NCBI GenBank assembly: GCA_037367405.1
Contig: JAZKJV010005547.1
Span: forward strand, 1 to 64,000
Reading direction: 5' to 3'
DNA from: Ottelia alismoides
Lineage: Eukaryota; Streptophyta; Magnoliopsida; Alismatales; Hydrocharitaceae
DNA: 64,000 nt
The notes beneath the pieces were generated by a model that saw nothing but the letters and a program-made list of their open reading frames with translations, did no database searches and was not told the DNA's origin. How positions within the stretch are numbered: position 1 is the first letter of the stretch; each line of letters opens with the position of its first letter. Positions 10,128-20,900 of this stretch are shown here, one piece after another. The position numbers were made by a program, and so were the translations under genes.

Positions 10128-11330
10128 TGAGTGAGAACAACTCCTTCTCAGGGAAAGCTATAGAAAAAGGAATTTTCTCAACCATAAGGAATTTTCTCAA
10201 CCAAGACAGATGATGGCATGTGATTCACCAAATAGTATGCTGTAAGAACCGCATCACCCAAAATGAATGTGGGGCACGACTCTGAATGAGAAGAGTCTGA
10301 GTAGCATCGAGTAGATGACGATGTTTTCTCTCAATCATGGCCTCAAATTTCAACGAATTTCAGTCGAATTTCTTTCGAATATCGATATCCTGTCGAAATC
10401 AAAATTCGATCGAAATGGCCGAAATGGCCGAGATATGGGAGCCCTAGTACAAAAAATGACCGAAATGACCGAAATTTCGGTCGAATTTCGACCGAAATTC
10501 CACCAAAATTCTGTTTCGATCAATCACCAAAATGGTGACCGAAACCGATATTTAGGGCCTTGCTCTCAACAGCATCATTTTGCTTAGAAGTGTAAGCACA
10601 AAATGTTTGATGAATAATCACACGAGATGAAAGAAAATGAGATAGAGCACGAGTACAGAATTCTAAGGCACTATCAGTTCGCACAAATTTCACATAGGTA
10701 GAGAAAACATTCTGAACTTCATTAATAAAAGTTTTGATCACATCCCCTGCTTCGGATTTATTTTTCAAAAGAAACACCCATCCAAGAAAAATCATCCACA
10801 ACCACAAGATAAAACATGTGTCCCTGGTGATCAGGAACACGACTCTGACCCCAAATGTCAACATGAAATAACTCAAAAAGGGAGCTACTGCTCCGACTCT
10901 GACGACTAGGAAAAGCAGACCGGTGATGTTTTCCCAACTGACATGCCTCGTACTGGAAGGAAGACCTTGGAGAAATCTGCGACAACATGTGACACATCTT
11001 CTGAAGAGGTAGATGACCAAATCGAAGGTGCTAAATGAATGGAGACATTGGTCTAGATGAATGAGAGGATACGCCCGCATAAGGAGTCCGAACCAGACGA
11101 TAAAGGCCATCCTGCTCACAGCCACACCCAGTCACTCTGCTCGTAAGAATGTCCTGAAAAACAAGAGACGATGGGTCAAAATAGCTCGGCAGTAAAAATC
11201 CTTTGTAATCTGACTAATAGAAAGCAAATTCATAGAGAAATCAGGAGCATGTAGCACATTCTGCAAACGCATCGAGGGCGTCAAAATGATCTCCCCATAT
11301 CATGTGATTGGGGAATGAGTCCAAACGGCT
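10128..11330 (-). pseudogene. Copia C integrase core remnant
   Basis: On the minus strand the pieces are [20 protein letters not shown], then FELFHVDIWG, VVVDDFSW, VKFVRTDSALEFC and HQTFCAYTSKQNDAVES: zinc-binding end, D, D and the Q-N-G-V-A-E-R-like region. The glycine of QNG is replaced by aspartate, the frames shift several times, and a hAT MITE interrupts directly after the E residue region. Matches residues of roughly 470-700 in the polyprotein of element B. Confidence 0.88.
10336..10562. mobile_element. hAT MITE copy 1 (CAAGGCCC family)
   Basis: A 227-bp insert in the integrase of copia C. Ends are CATGGCCTCAAAT and, reversed, CAAGGCCCTAAAT. The 8-base flanks are CTCTCAAT (10328-10335) and CTCTCAAC (10563-10570), one mismatch. 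It is filled with CCGAAATGACCGAAATTTCGG-like words and aligns along its length with the MITE at 22357-22582. Confidence 0.85.
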
Positions 11331-12470
11331 ATCACAACTGTTCTCCCTGGGGGAACCTGTCTATAGGATGCACGCTGTTGTTTGTCTCCACATAAATGAT
11401 GTATCGCCTCGGAGTCCATAATCCACCATGTAATCTCAGATCCATGACAAGATGTAAAAAAGCATAAGTACTACATGAGTTGCTAGCTGTAGCAAAGGTA
11501 CTAGCAAAACATAAGCTGCCACATCTGAATGGCCTCCTGGAGATGGTGATGCAGAAGTAGGCATAATATCCCCAGTCTGGCCACGAGGTCATCAAATCGT
11601 TGATCTGAGGTAGGAACTGCCGGAGACTCAACCTGTTCCGCTACTCGGGCCGATGGAGGAAAACCATACTTGGAATAGCATGTATCCTCTGAATGGCCAA
11701 GACGATGACAAAACGTGCAGGGCCGACGGATTCGACCCCCTCTACCACGGGGTCCACGTCCACGGAAAGTAGACGAGCCTCCTCTGCCTCGGAAGGCTGC
11801 CATCGCCGAAGAAGTCTAGCTACTAGTAGTGGACAGAACAGTAATCATTTTAAGCCTGCGGAAAGCATCCTCCATGGGAGGAATTGTAGCCATTGCGAGG
11901 ATCTGGGAGCGAGCAACATCATATTCAGGATCAAGAGCAGCAAAGAATACACCAACTATGGTAGCATTCCTATAGGTCTTCTGTTGCTCAGGGGTGGCAG
12001 TGTGAGGCTGAAGTTGTGGAGCTTCTCAAACATCCCTCTCAAGGATGTATACAGCGAATGCAGGGGACTTCCATTCTGCTTAACAGTGAATTGAATATAT
12101 CATGCTGGAGTTGGAAGATCTTCGTCTCATTCCTCGCCTGAGAATATGTTGTTGCGAGGATATCCCATATCGCCTTAGCAGTAGGTTGATGCAACACGTC
12201 ATTGGCGATCTCAATCGTCAATGTACTAGAGAGCCAAACTTTGGCATAGGCTTCGTCCGCCTCCCATGAGGCGTTTACCCAATCTTCTCCACTGGCTCCT
12301 CCGCGATAAGAATATGCTTCTTACCATTCAGCTTCATACTGCTCATGAACTGCATAGCCCAGAGCTCATAATTTGTCCCATTCATTTTGACAATAGGCGG
12401 TGGACATCTGAAAGCACCTATGGCGGGACATCAACTTTGTTCTCAGATATATCGCCGGAGGTAGAAGACT
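11331..12470 (-). pseudogene. Copia C gag and protease remnant
   Basis: Minus strand. Gag starts near 12470, and fragments such as [20 protein letters not shown] (12039-12221) match the gag of elements A and B. The zinc knuckle CTFCHRLGHSEDTC (C-x2-C-x4-H-x4-C) lies near 11690-11730 after an arginine-glycine-rich stretch. The protease region (about 11380-11430) keeps MDSE in place of D-S-G. Several frameshifts and stops. Not functional. Confidence 0.85.
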
Positions 12471-12811
12471 AAGGTTGTGAAGACCAAAGAGTGAATGTCT
12501 ACACAAACATATGTGGATCTGAATGCATGTGTAGACTTATGCAACCAAATCCATCAACCAAACTAGGAGACTGACAGCAGTGCGTTGGGAACGGCACGCG
12601 TGCAGGTGATGCGCAGGGGTTGCGCGCGAAGGTAGTGGCGTGGGTGGCCCGCAGTGGAGCAAGGGCTGCGCACGTGTGGCATGCAGTGGCTCACGGTGGC
12701 GTGGGTGGCGGTGCGGGGGCGACGCGTGGGCGAGGGTTGCGCGCGGGGTGGAAGGTGGGGTTATGGTTTTGGATACCAGAGCTCTGGTCTAGGACCTCTG
12801 CTCTGATAACA
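12471..12811 (-). promoter_or_regulatory. Copia C leader and primer site
   Basis: 5' untranslated leader on the minus strand. Bases 12576-12760 are GC-rich with repeated GTGGC and GCGTG words, as in element B. The 12 bases next to the LTR read TGTTATCAGAGC, one change from the Met-tRNA complement TGGTATCAGAGC. Confidence 0.75.
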
Positions 12812-12959
12812 TGTCGAGAAAAAAATAATAGATATGTTTATTCTCGGGAACCCTAGGCTCTCTTATATAGAGGAGACACAAATGGGTAAATTACATAAGA
12901 TAGATATAAAGAAATAAAATACCCGAAAAGGTACATAGGAACATAGAAATATCTCGACA
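12812..12959 (-). repeat. 5' LTR of copia C
   Basis: 148 bp, ends TG...CA, next to the target duplication TGTAC. Diverged from its partner at 6557. Confidence 0.9.
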
Positions 12960-12964
12960 TGTAC

Positions 12965-14494
12965 AGTATGACTATAAAATATAAATATAGTTGAAAGACA
13001 TATTTATATAACCTAACCCATGAGATCAAGTCAGCATGGATTAGTCGACAAACAAATAAGGGGGATATAAGGAAGAAAACCATAAAAAGATATAATTATT
13101 CATTCTAGATATTATTCATTATTTATCCAATAAATACCTTAACTTCAATGATTTTTAATTAATTCATTAGTACATATTTTTCACCAAACTCATTTCTATT
13201 TATTTCTAAAAATGTATAGAAAGATATAAAAATAAGATAAAATATTATCTTGTATATATGCCAAGAAATCTAACTTTCAAATTATCAAATTATCAACTTT
13301 CGAACATCATAATTTCTTCATATGAACTCTAATTCCACTTTATTCACCTTTAAAGTGCATAAAATAGTATTCTCTAATTAATGAAGGTGATTTCACTAAA
13401 ATCGGAATTCGTTTGAAAAAGTCGATTTTGGGACCTAATGACAACTAGGATTCTGGGCTATTTATTTTATTCAGACCATACTATTTACAGTTTTAGTGAT
13501 TTTATAATTTTAATTATTTTTTTGATCTTGTATTTTATCAAGAAATTATTTCAGAATTTTAGACACTATTTAATATTTTAAATAAATCAAAAATCCTAAC
13601 TTACATATGAATTTGAACTGTGTAACTTATATATGTATTTATTTATATATTTAAATTATTTTATTAAAATCCATAAAAATTCACACATACTTTATTTATT
13701 ATCCTAATACTTAATAAAATATAAAAAGGATAAGTTATTTACAAAGTTATTAAATTAAAAATCAAAACCTTATTTATCAAGTATACAATACATATATTTA
13801 ATAAGATTATATTCATATTTCATTAAATATTCATTATTTATAAAAATAAATTAGATAAGATAATTATTTACATTTTTATTTTTATACCTAATTTAAATAA
13901 TGTTATTTTCTATTTTATATTTATTTTATAAAATAATTTAACTCTCGGCCTACCAGGTGCTGACACGTGTCAGCAACGGGAGCTTCTTCTCCAAGAAGTT
14001 GTTGGTCATCTTCTGTTTCAACCACTCATATTCTCCCATTTCTTTCCACCGTATTTCATCACCTTCATCCAATCTAAGCCTTTGATGTCCTAACAACCTC
14101 CATTCACGCAGACCATTAGATCACTTCTAACATCTTCTCGATTCACTTATTTAATGATCCAAAGATCATTTGTTCAAACTAACTCTTCCTTCTCCAGTTC
14201 TCAACTGCATGACCTAGCAATTCCTCGCCTCGTTCCGCCTCACTCCGGTGTGACAGCACCTGTAGGCCAATCCGCATGAAGGGGAGTTCTCAGGAGGAAG
14301 GTTCCAAGGCCCAACCTTGGCCTTGCATCCTCGCCTTGCGTACGTAGAGCTCCGGGTAGCTGCTCCATCGAGCAAAAACCCAGAAGGATTATACATCCTT
14401 CAGTTCCCAAGTAACCACTTCGCCCACTTGATTTTTCTTTTAATTCATCGTAATCTGTGCGTGAATAGGTTTGGTAATCACTCATTTAGATAGG
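12965..14494 (+). other. E1 LTR continuation
   Basis: AT-rich LTR sequence with no coding frame. The stretch near 13375-13440 (AATGAAGGTGATTTC, TTGAAAAAGTCGATTTTGGG) is matched by 59060-59115 of E3, showing common LTR origin. The composition turns more GC-rich after 13945. Confidence 0.55.
13959..13974. promoter_or_regulatory. 16-bp palindrome with CACGTG core in E1 LTR
   Basis: GCTGACACGTGTCAGC is a perfect palindrome around a CACGTG (G-box) core. A longer palindrome with the same core sits at the same relative place in the E3 LTR (59639-59664). In plants CACGTG is bound by bZIP and bHLH factors. A role as LTR enhancer is inference. Confidence 0.6.
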
Positions 14495-14502
14495 TTAAGT
14501 AC

Positions 14503-15002
14503 TAGGGATGAAAACAGTTACGGATATTCAATCCGTCACCGTATCCGTTTTATACAGATTTTGACATATGTATCAGTGTCCGTTTTAAAATGGATACGGA
14601 TATGGATATCGTTTTGATATCCGTAAACATCCGTATCCGTATCCGTATATCCGTTTTCATATATAAATATAGTCATAGATTTACTTTTAACCCTATATAA
14701 CATAATTCTATACCTTCTTTTACCATATTTGTATCATTTTTATGATACAAACACATTTGGTAAATTTATATCATATGTTTTCATCCAATTCGTAAGTATT
14801 TAAGTCGATTTTATAGAGTATATCTAACATTACTCGTATGCGATCAGTATCCATTTTACATCCGTATCCATTTTTTAAGGATATGGTAAGATATTTTTAA
14901 TATCCATCAATATATGTATCCGCATCCGTATTCGTATTCAAAAACGGATAAGGATATGGTAATACCTATATCTGTATCCATATCCGTCTGTTTGCATCCC
15001 TA
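14503..15002. mobile_element. hAT MITE, 500 bp, TAGGGATG ends
   Basis: Ends TAGGGATGAAAACAG and, reversed, TAGGGATGCAAACAG. Perfect 8-base target duplication TTAAGTAC at 14495-14502 and 15003-15010. The interior repeats ATCCGTATCCGT and its complement near both ends, giving strong self-complementarity. No coding capacity. It interrupts the E1 LTR. Confidence 0.92.
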
Positions 15003-15010
15003 TTAAGTAC

Positions 15011-16350
15011 CCATCTGTTATACTCACTTGAAATCCGTATTCAATTTGGTTCAATTCCATTTCAACTTTTGATCGAGAAACTTCAACTCTGAGCTCTGGA
15101 GTTGCGCAAGAACTTCATTAACTCACGGATCGATTCATTAGAATCGAACCTCGATTCACCTGTGCAGGTTGTTGCCCTTCTGAGTTGCATCCACTAGCAT
15201 CTGGAAACGGATTAGAACCTCAATTTTGTCAAGCGTTGAACAAGAACAATCAATTCTTCAGTCGCGTCCTAAACCCTAACAGACTTTGACAGTCACTGCA
15301 TCCGCCTTCTCCGACTCCATCCCACCACAAGAGAGCTCGGCGGGAGTATGCAACTCCCTCCTGACCTTACAGGAGCTCGACCATCATCCAGCCATCGCAG
15401 TTTTGCCGAATTACCAAGAACGTCGTCGTCGTTCTCCAGAAAAGGGGAAGAACACCTGCATGAACATGGCGCACAATCTTGCGATGTGTGGCGAAATCCT
15501 ACCCACCAGATCGGCCGCGCAATCTAATCCAGACTGCATAAACGCGAAACGGTGGAATTTTAAGAAAGAGACCCTCGCAGCTTCAGACAATTAAAAAGTG
15601 CCTCAAAACTTTCTATATTTACATTTAGGTCCCCGCATAGGGACCTAAGGGTAAAGGTTTCATATTTTCCTTGCAATTAGGTCCCTGAACAGGGATCTAA
15701 TGAAAAGAAGTTCATTTTCTTTTATTTGTATTTATTCTACACTTCTACTTTGGACATTTTGGACCATTCTGGATGCATTGTGGACCTTAGACACTATTAT
15801 TACATCGTTGCATTTTTCGTTTTATTTAGTATCGAATTTCGACGATTTTCATCGCATTTTGTTTTGATTTTCTTTCTCGACCTTTGACCTGTTTTGATTT
15901 GTTTTGGTGTCTTCTCTTGAGCCCGTTGCTTGAGTCGTTTTATCTATTATATAGTATCACCTATATCGCATATTACTATATTGTAGATAAATTTAATTGA
16001 AAATTTATTCCTTTGAAAATTAAATAAAAATTGGACAATAAAAATAAAAAAATAAAAACTAAAAATACAAAAAGAGTTTTCCCTTGAAGAAGAAAATAAA
16101 CGAAAGACAAAAATATCACAAAAATTATATTCTTCACTCGAAAATCACAAGAGCGATTTCTGCCTCCTTGAGTTCAAACCCAGGCAAACTTACCTGGATA
16201 AATAAATAGTAAACAACTCCAATCATTGTAATCACCGAGAAAAGTCTGGAGAAGAAGCAAGCTTCAACGCTCCCCAAGACAACAGAGTCGTCGTTGTGGG
16301 AAGGGATGAGTTCCCCAACAAGGAGGTGTGGTAGGAAGTGCGCGTGATCA
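15011..16350 (+). other. E1 LTR, R-U5-like portion
   Basis: Contains the repeated phrase TTTAGGTCCC/AATTAGGTCCC near 15628-15700, comparable with E3 near 60830-60900 (ATTTAGTCC, CACTTAGGTCC). A 102-residue open frame at 15286-15594 has no recognisable domain and lies in the LTR, so it is not called a gene. Confidence 0.45.
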
Positions 16351-17342
16351 GCCTGCCCGAATAAGGTGAGATTGAGGTCAGAAAAAAGAGCCGGGTTCAG
16401 AGTTGAATTTTGTTTGATTAACTCGAATTTTGTTTAGCATTTTTCTACATCGACAACTTATTTACCGTAGGCAAAATTCGAGTTATCACACGGCCGGAGG
16501 AAGCGGCAGGCAGTTGCGAGTCGTGGGAGGTGGGCAAACAGAAGAGAGAGGGAGGTGTGATGGAGGTGGTTGGCTCGAGGGTTGAACAGTCGCACCACCG
16601 CGAGACGTGGGCGGCTATTGCACGAGAGAGGGAGCGGGCGGTTGGGGACCACTGCTGAAGGTGGAGGAGGTGCGGGGGGTACGAGCGCTGGAGAGGAGGG
16701 GTACCACGTGGCGTGCAGGGGAGGCGACCATGTGGCGGGGAGAGAGGGAAAATAAAAAATAAATTAAATTAAAAATAAATAATAATTATAAATTAAAGTG
16801 AATAAATTAATTACTTAAAATAAATGAATTGAATAAAATAAATAAATAAATGATACAAATATAAAAAAGGAAATAAAATAATTAGAATAATTAGAATAAT
16901 AAATAAAACTAAAAGAGAAAGGAAAATAAAAATGAGGGTGAGCTGCCACGTGTCGCTCCCAGAAAATTCGAAAATTAAATCCCAAGAAAATATAAAAAGA
17001 AATAACAAACGAAGTCAAATAAAAAAGTGATCAACATGAAAGTTGTCCGACTCAACGAGATCTACAACGTTCGTGAAGGACCCAAAACCAAAAAAGATCG
17101 TTTGTACAAAAAGTATTTTTGGTGGTACTCTATAAATATAAAATACCGAATTTTTGTATTTTGCAAATTTTTTGTTAGTTTTAAATGAGACACATAAATA
17201 TTTACAACCTAATCTAATTTTTTTGAGTTTTTAAATAATTAAGAAAATAAAAAAATAAAATAAAGGGGGACTAATTATACAGACTCAAGTTGATTTATTT
17301 TCTTTGATTTTTGTCTCAATTTTTATTTGGATTTTTGTATGT
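16351..17342. other. Unassigned repeat-like DNA
   Basis: A GC-rich block (16480-16750) followed by very AT-rich sequence. CTGCCACGTGTCGC near 16940 resembles, on the other strand, the G-box segment of the E1 LTR, so this may be part of another LTR in minus orientation. No gene seen. Confidence 0.3.
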
Positions 17343-17606
17343 TTTATTAAAGGGTTTTTATCAGTTATGCCCTTCTGAGATATTGTAATTTCAATTATGC
17401 CCTTCCCTTTTTAAGAATATCAGTTGTGCCCCTGACTTCTTGCCATTCTATCACGTGTACCCTTCTGTAACTTTAGTCATCACAGAGTTGAACTTAACCA
17501 TGATTTTTTCAAATTATGGTACAGTTAAGAGGGGCATAACCATCCAAGTACTTAAGTATCACAAATTTGCATAACCCATTTCTTAACCAACCAATTCTCA
17601 CACATA

Positions 17607-17830
17607 TTAACTAATTGGCAGTAAAGAACTGCACACATCCCCCAGATCGAGGATGATGCAGCGACTAGCGCCCTCGATCAACTTCTCGCGGAGGGGGGAC
17701 CCGCCATGGCCCCTGACGAAGTTGAGGTGGGAGTTGACCTCGTTGGCACCGTCGACGTAGGAGAAGCCCTCCGAGGGGCGGAAGCGGCGGGAACGGGACC
17801 CTGCCAAGGTAGCGAAGATGAGGAGCGGGA
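17607..17830 (-). other. Second possible captured segment in Pack-MULE
   Basis: Moderately GC-rich open stretch between the left terminal repeat and the UTP18 piece. The minus-strand translation has a hydrophobic run LLLPLLIFATLAGS followed by SRRFRPSEGF. I do not recognise it. It could be captured coding DNA from a second gene or chance. A 37-base direct repeat (GGAGTCCAAATGATTCGAGA...) spans 17835-17905 at its border with the UTP18 piece. Confidence 0.3.
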
Positions 17831-17879
17831 GAAGGAGTCCAAATGATTCGAGAGCTTTATATTTGCAGAAGGAGTCCAA

Positions 17880-18840
17880 ATGATTCGAGAGCTTTATGTT
17901 TGCTTCGCTATACTATAAGACCGAATGCGGGAAGGAATTGGACTCTGGCGTTGATGTGTCAATGTTCTTCACGGAGAGATCCTCGGGAATGGACGCGATT
18001 GTGTACGAGGAGGACTTGAATCCAGAATATGGCGACGGAATTGGGATGATCCGAGATGGAAAGGCCTCGGCTTGGTGGACGAGGGGGAGAATGCGATAGT
18101 CGATACAACGAAGGGAACCGATTAAGGAAGTTGAAGAAGGTGGAAGATGAGGCATCGATCTCAAGCAGGGAATATGTCAACAAGCTGAGAACTTACCATG
18201 CTGAGTTGAATCCCAGGACAGAGTGGGCGTAGATCGGGTCGAGGGCAAGGCGTGCCTCTGGCTCCGACGATGACTCAGAGAATGAGAGCGGGATCACTGT
18301 GGCCCGTGGATACAAGGATGTTGAGTTCAGCGATTCTTCAGATGAATGAAGAGCTTGTTGTGAAGAGCGGTGGCAAGTTACATCAGGGTTTGTTGGAGTA
18401 CTCCAGGCTCTTGAATGCCAATTCCCTCGAACATTTGGATGGTCCGATAAACTCGGTGGAATTCCACAACAATGCTCAGTTGCTTCTGACCGACGGTCTT
18501 GACAGGCGTTTAAGGTTCTTCCCGATTAATGAAAAGAGGAACACCATGATTCAGAGCATCTTCATTGAAGATTTCCCGATCTACAAAGCATTTTTTTTAC
18601 CAAATGGATCTCAAGTTATAATAGCAGGGAGGAGGACGTTCTTTTACAACTTTGATTTGGTCAAGGCTAAGGTCGACAAGATTGGTACTTTAACTGGCCG
18701 AGAGGAGAAGAGCTTGGAATCTTTCAAAGTCTCTCCTGATTCGAACACTACAGCATTCATTGCTAATGAGGGATACATTTTGTTAGTCTCATCGAAAACG
18801 AAAGAACTGGTGGGAACCGTGAAAATGAATGGAATTGCTT
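17880..18840 (+). pseudogene. UTP18: UTP18 (U3 snoRNP WD40 protein) gene fragment, captured and broken
   Basis: Partial copy of the plant UTP18 gene, whose protein belongs to the small-subunit processome in the nucleolus and helps process 18S rRNA. Recognisable blocks in order: ASLYYKTECGKELDSG, MDAIVYEEDLNPEYGDG, NRLRKLKKVEDEASISS (after frame changes near 18073 and 18115), EYVNKLRTYHAELNPRTEWA, then the WD40 part with NSVEFHNNAQLLLTDGLDRR, FFLPNGSQVIIAGRRTFFYN and SLESFKVSPDSNTTAFIANE. It stops after VGTVKMNG at about 18835, in the second or third WD40 repeat. Introns appear absent or short in this part. At least two frameshifts and several stops exclude a full product. The 228-residue open frame at 18252-18938 could in principle be expressed as a partial WD40 fragment. 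Confidence 0.85.
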
Positions 18841-19281
18841 GTACACTGGCTTTGCGAATGTGCTCGGGGTGGAGCTCAGGGCATAGGGGGAGGTGCAGGT
18901 GCGGAGGGGAGGTGCGGAGGCGGAGCTTGGAGGCTTAGGAGGAGGTGCGGGGGCATAAGGTACGTGGTGGGGGGATGACGTCTAGGCGGAGGAGGAGCTG
19001 GGGCGGAGGGGGAGGCTGGGGAGGAGGAAGAGAAAGGGAGGAAGAAGATTGGGGAGGAGGAAGAAAGGGTTGGACTTTTAGTCCATTTTTATCTTAATTC
19101 CAGCTGTATCCTCAAAAGTTAACGTCCGTCTGCGTGGAGATGTACAGCAACTAACCCGAGGGGCACAAGTGATAGAACGACAAGAAGTCGAGGGCACAAC
19201 TGATATTCCCAAAAAGCGAGGGGTATAACTGAAATTGCAATATCTCATAAGGGCACAAGTGATAAAAAACCCTTTATTAAA

Positions 19282-19479
19282 ACATAAATCAAAGAAAAAA
19301 TGCAAAATAAATAAATCAAAAAGGATTATTTTTGTACATAAAATAATAGGTTAAAATAAGCAATATGTACAATATGCAATGTGGCTCCAAAACTCAAATT
19401 TCACATATGAACTCCAATTCTTTTGAATCTGGTCTTGTTTTGTAGATAATTGAACGTACATTAATTTAAAAGTGAGTAG
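19282..19479. other. Unassigned AT-rich repeat-like DNA
   Basis: Short AT-rich stretch between the Pack-MULE and the hAT element. It may continue the LTR-like DNA of 16351-17342, into which both elements inserted. No gene seen. Confidence 0.3.
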
Positions 19480-19636
19480 GTGACCATCAGGGGCGGAACT
19501 AGTATACATTATGGAGGGGCCATGGCCCCCCCATGATTATTATATGTCACTTATATAATGTATTAAGTTTTAATACGGTCCCTCCTTAATTGTATTATAA
19601 TTAATGTTGTTAGAGAAAAGTTGCAGAATCATTAAA

Positions 19637-19690
19637 TGGTTAAGTGGTAGAGTGGCAAGGCTTTTATTTTGGAGACCGGGGTTCGAATCT
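19637..19690 (+). promoter_or_regulatory. tRNA-type A and B box pair, copy 1
   Basis: TGGTTAAGTGG (19637-19647) fits the polymerase III A box, and GGTTCGAATCT (19680-19690) fits the B box, 33 bases apart. The surrounding sequence does not fold as a complete tRNA. It may be a degenerate tRNA relic or an active internal promoter. Confidence 0.5.
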
Positions 19691-19765
19691 GATCTCCATC
19701 AATTTTACTTTCTTTTATATGAATTATCCAATAACTTCCAACGTATTAAAATAATTTGATAGAAA

Positions 19766-20336
19766 ATTGTATCGAGTGAGGGACGGAACTAGTATACATT
19801 ATAATCCCCACTTATAAAATGTATTACGTTGTAAATATGGCATCTTCTTGATTGTATTATAATAAATATTGTTAGAAAAATATTATAGAATTATCAAATG
19901 GTTAAGTGGTAGAGTGGCAAGGCTAATATTTTGGAGACCAGTGGTTCGAATCTTATCTCCATCAATTTTACTTTCTTTTATGTGGTTTATCCAATCACTT
20001 CCAAAGTATTAAAATAATTTGATATAAAATTGGATTCGAGTTTATTTATCTCTTCCATTATTTTTTACTCTTTATAAATAAAATAAATTTTTATTGTTTC
20101 TTTTTAACCATGAACTTTTTTGTTTCAAATTTCACTTGATAATTTAGCCTTTTTAGGATGGATTTAGAGAGGCTTAAATTAGTATATTTATCCAATTTTA
20201 AAAATAGCCATGGAAAAACCAATCTGAAACTCTAACATTAATAATAGATTTAAATTGTACATTTATCAAGATTGAAAGAGGTCATTTTAAAAATATTAAT
20301 TCTATTTAAAATGTATTCTATTTAAAAATATTAAAA
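19766..20336 (+). repeat. 571-bp tandem unit 1 in hAT element
   Basis: Nearly identical to 20337-20900. It begins ATTGTATCGAGTGAGGGACG and contains the A/B box pair at 19899-19909 and 19943-19953. Confidence 0.92.
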
Positions 20337-20900
20337 ATTGTATCGAGTGAGGGACGGAACTAGTATACATTATAATCCCCACTTATAAAATGTATTACGT
20401 TGTAAATATGGCATCTTCTTGATTGTATTATAATAAATATTGTTAGAAAAATATTATAGAATTATCAAATGGTTAAGTGGTAGAGTGGCAAGGCTAATAT
20501 TTTGGAGACCAGGGTTCGAATCTTATCTCCATCAATTTTACTTTCTTTTATGTGGTTTATCCAATCACTTCCAAAGTATTAAAATAATTTGATATAAAAT
20601 TGGATTCGAGTTTATTTATCTCTTCCATTATTTTTTACTCTTTATAAATAAAATAAATTTTATTGTTTCTTTTTAACCATGAACTTTTTTGTTTCAAATT
20701 TCACTTGATAATTTAGCCTTTTTAGGATGGATTTAGAGAGGCTTAAATTAGTATATTTATCCAATTTTAAAAATAGCCATGGAAAAACCAATCTGAAATT
20801 CTAACATTAATAATAGATTTAAATTGTACATTTATCAAGATTGAAAGAGGTTCATTTTTAAAAATATTAATTCTATTTAAAAATAGCGTTCAAATATACA
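20337..20900 (+). repeat. 571-bp tandem unit 2 in hAT element
   Basis: Second copy, differing from the first by a few substitutions and one-base indels. A/B box pair at 20470-20480 and 20513-20523. High identity shows the duplication is recent compared with the short first unit. Confidence 0.92.

Larger units (their letters stand above)
6557..12959 (-). mobile_element. Ty1/copia retrotransposon C (decayed)
   Basis: Full-length copia element on the minus strand. LTRs lie at 6557-6701 and 12812-12959, with a perfect 5-base target duplication TGTAC at 6552-6556 and 12960-12964. Order on the minus strand: LTR, altered primer site (TGTTATCAGAGC), GC-rich leader, gag, protease, integrase, RT, RNase H, polypurine tract, LTR. 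The two LTRs differ at a dozen or more positions plus small indels, so it is much older than element B of the same family. The body is 1.3 kb longer than B because of three insertions (8086, 9091, 10336). It is inserted in the E1 LTR. Confidence 0.92.
3350..16350 (+). mobile_element. E1 3' LTR, split by later insertions
   Basis: The LTR begins at 3350 right after the polypurine tract. Words shared with the E2 LTR occur in the same order: the start (TATATATACTTT, ACTCGTACTTT), the block around 5590-5625 (GGAAGTTGTGGGGTTG against the E2 block near 54555-54590), and CTCCTTGAGTTC at about 16167 against the reverse strand of E2 near 50610. Subtracting the inserted MULE, copia C and hAT MITE leaves about 4.7 kb, close to the 4.9 kb of the E2 LTR. 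The right end is estimated by this alignment and is uncertain by a few hundred bases. Confidence 0.55.
17352..19272. mobile_element. Pack-MULE-like element carrying a UTP18 fragment
   Basis: A 1921-bp element with terminal inverted repeats over roughly 115 bases or more. Left begins GGGTTTTTATCAGTTATGCC, right reversed begins GGGTTTTTTATCACTTGTGC, and both continue GAGATATTG(T/C)AATTTCA. Perfect 9-base target duplication TTTATTAAA at 17343-17351 and 19273-19281. The interior holds a piece of a host WD40-protein gene (17880-18840) and GGA-rich sequence (18840-19070), with no transposase. Host gene cargo between Mutator-type ends defines a Pack-MULE. Confidence 0.9.

Noticed and set aside
19637..20530. 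Possible tRNA genes in the hAT units
   Set aside because: A and B box words are present but no acceptor stem or anticodon arm can be formed, and the copies sit inside a transposon. Kept only as promoter-like boxes.
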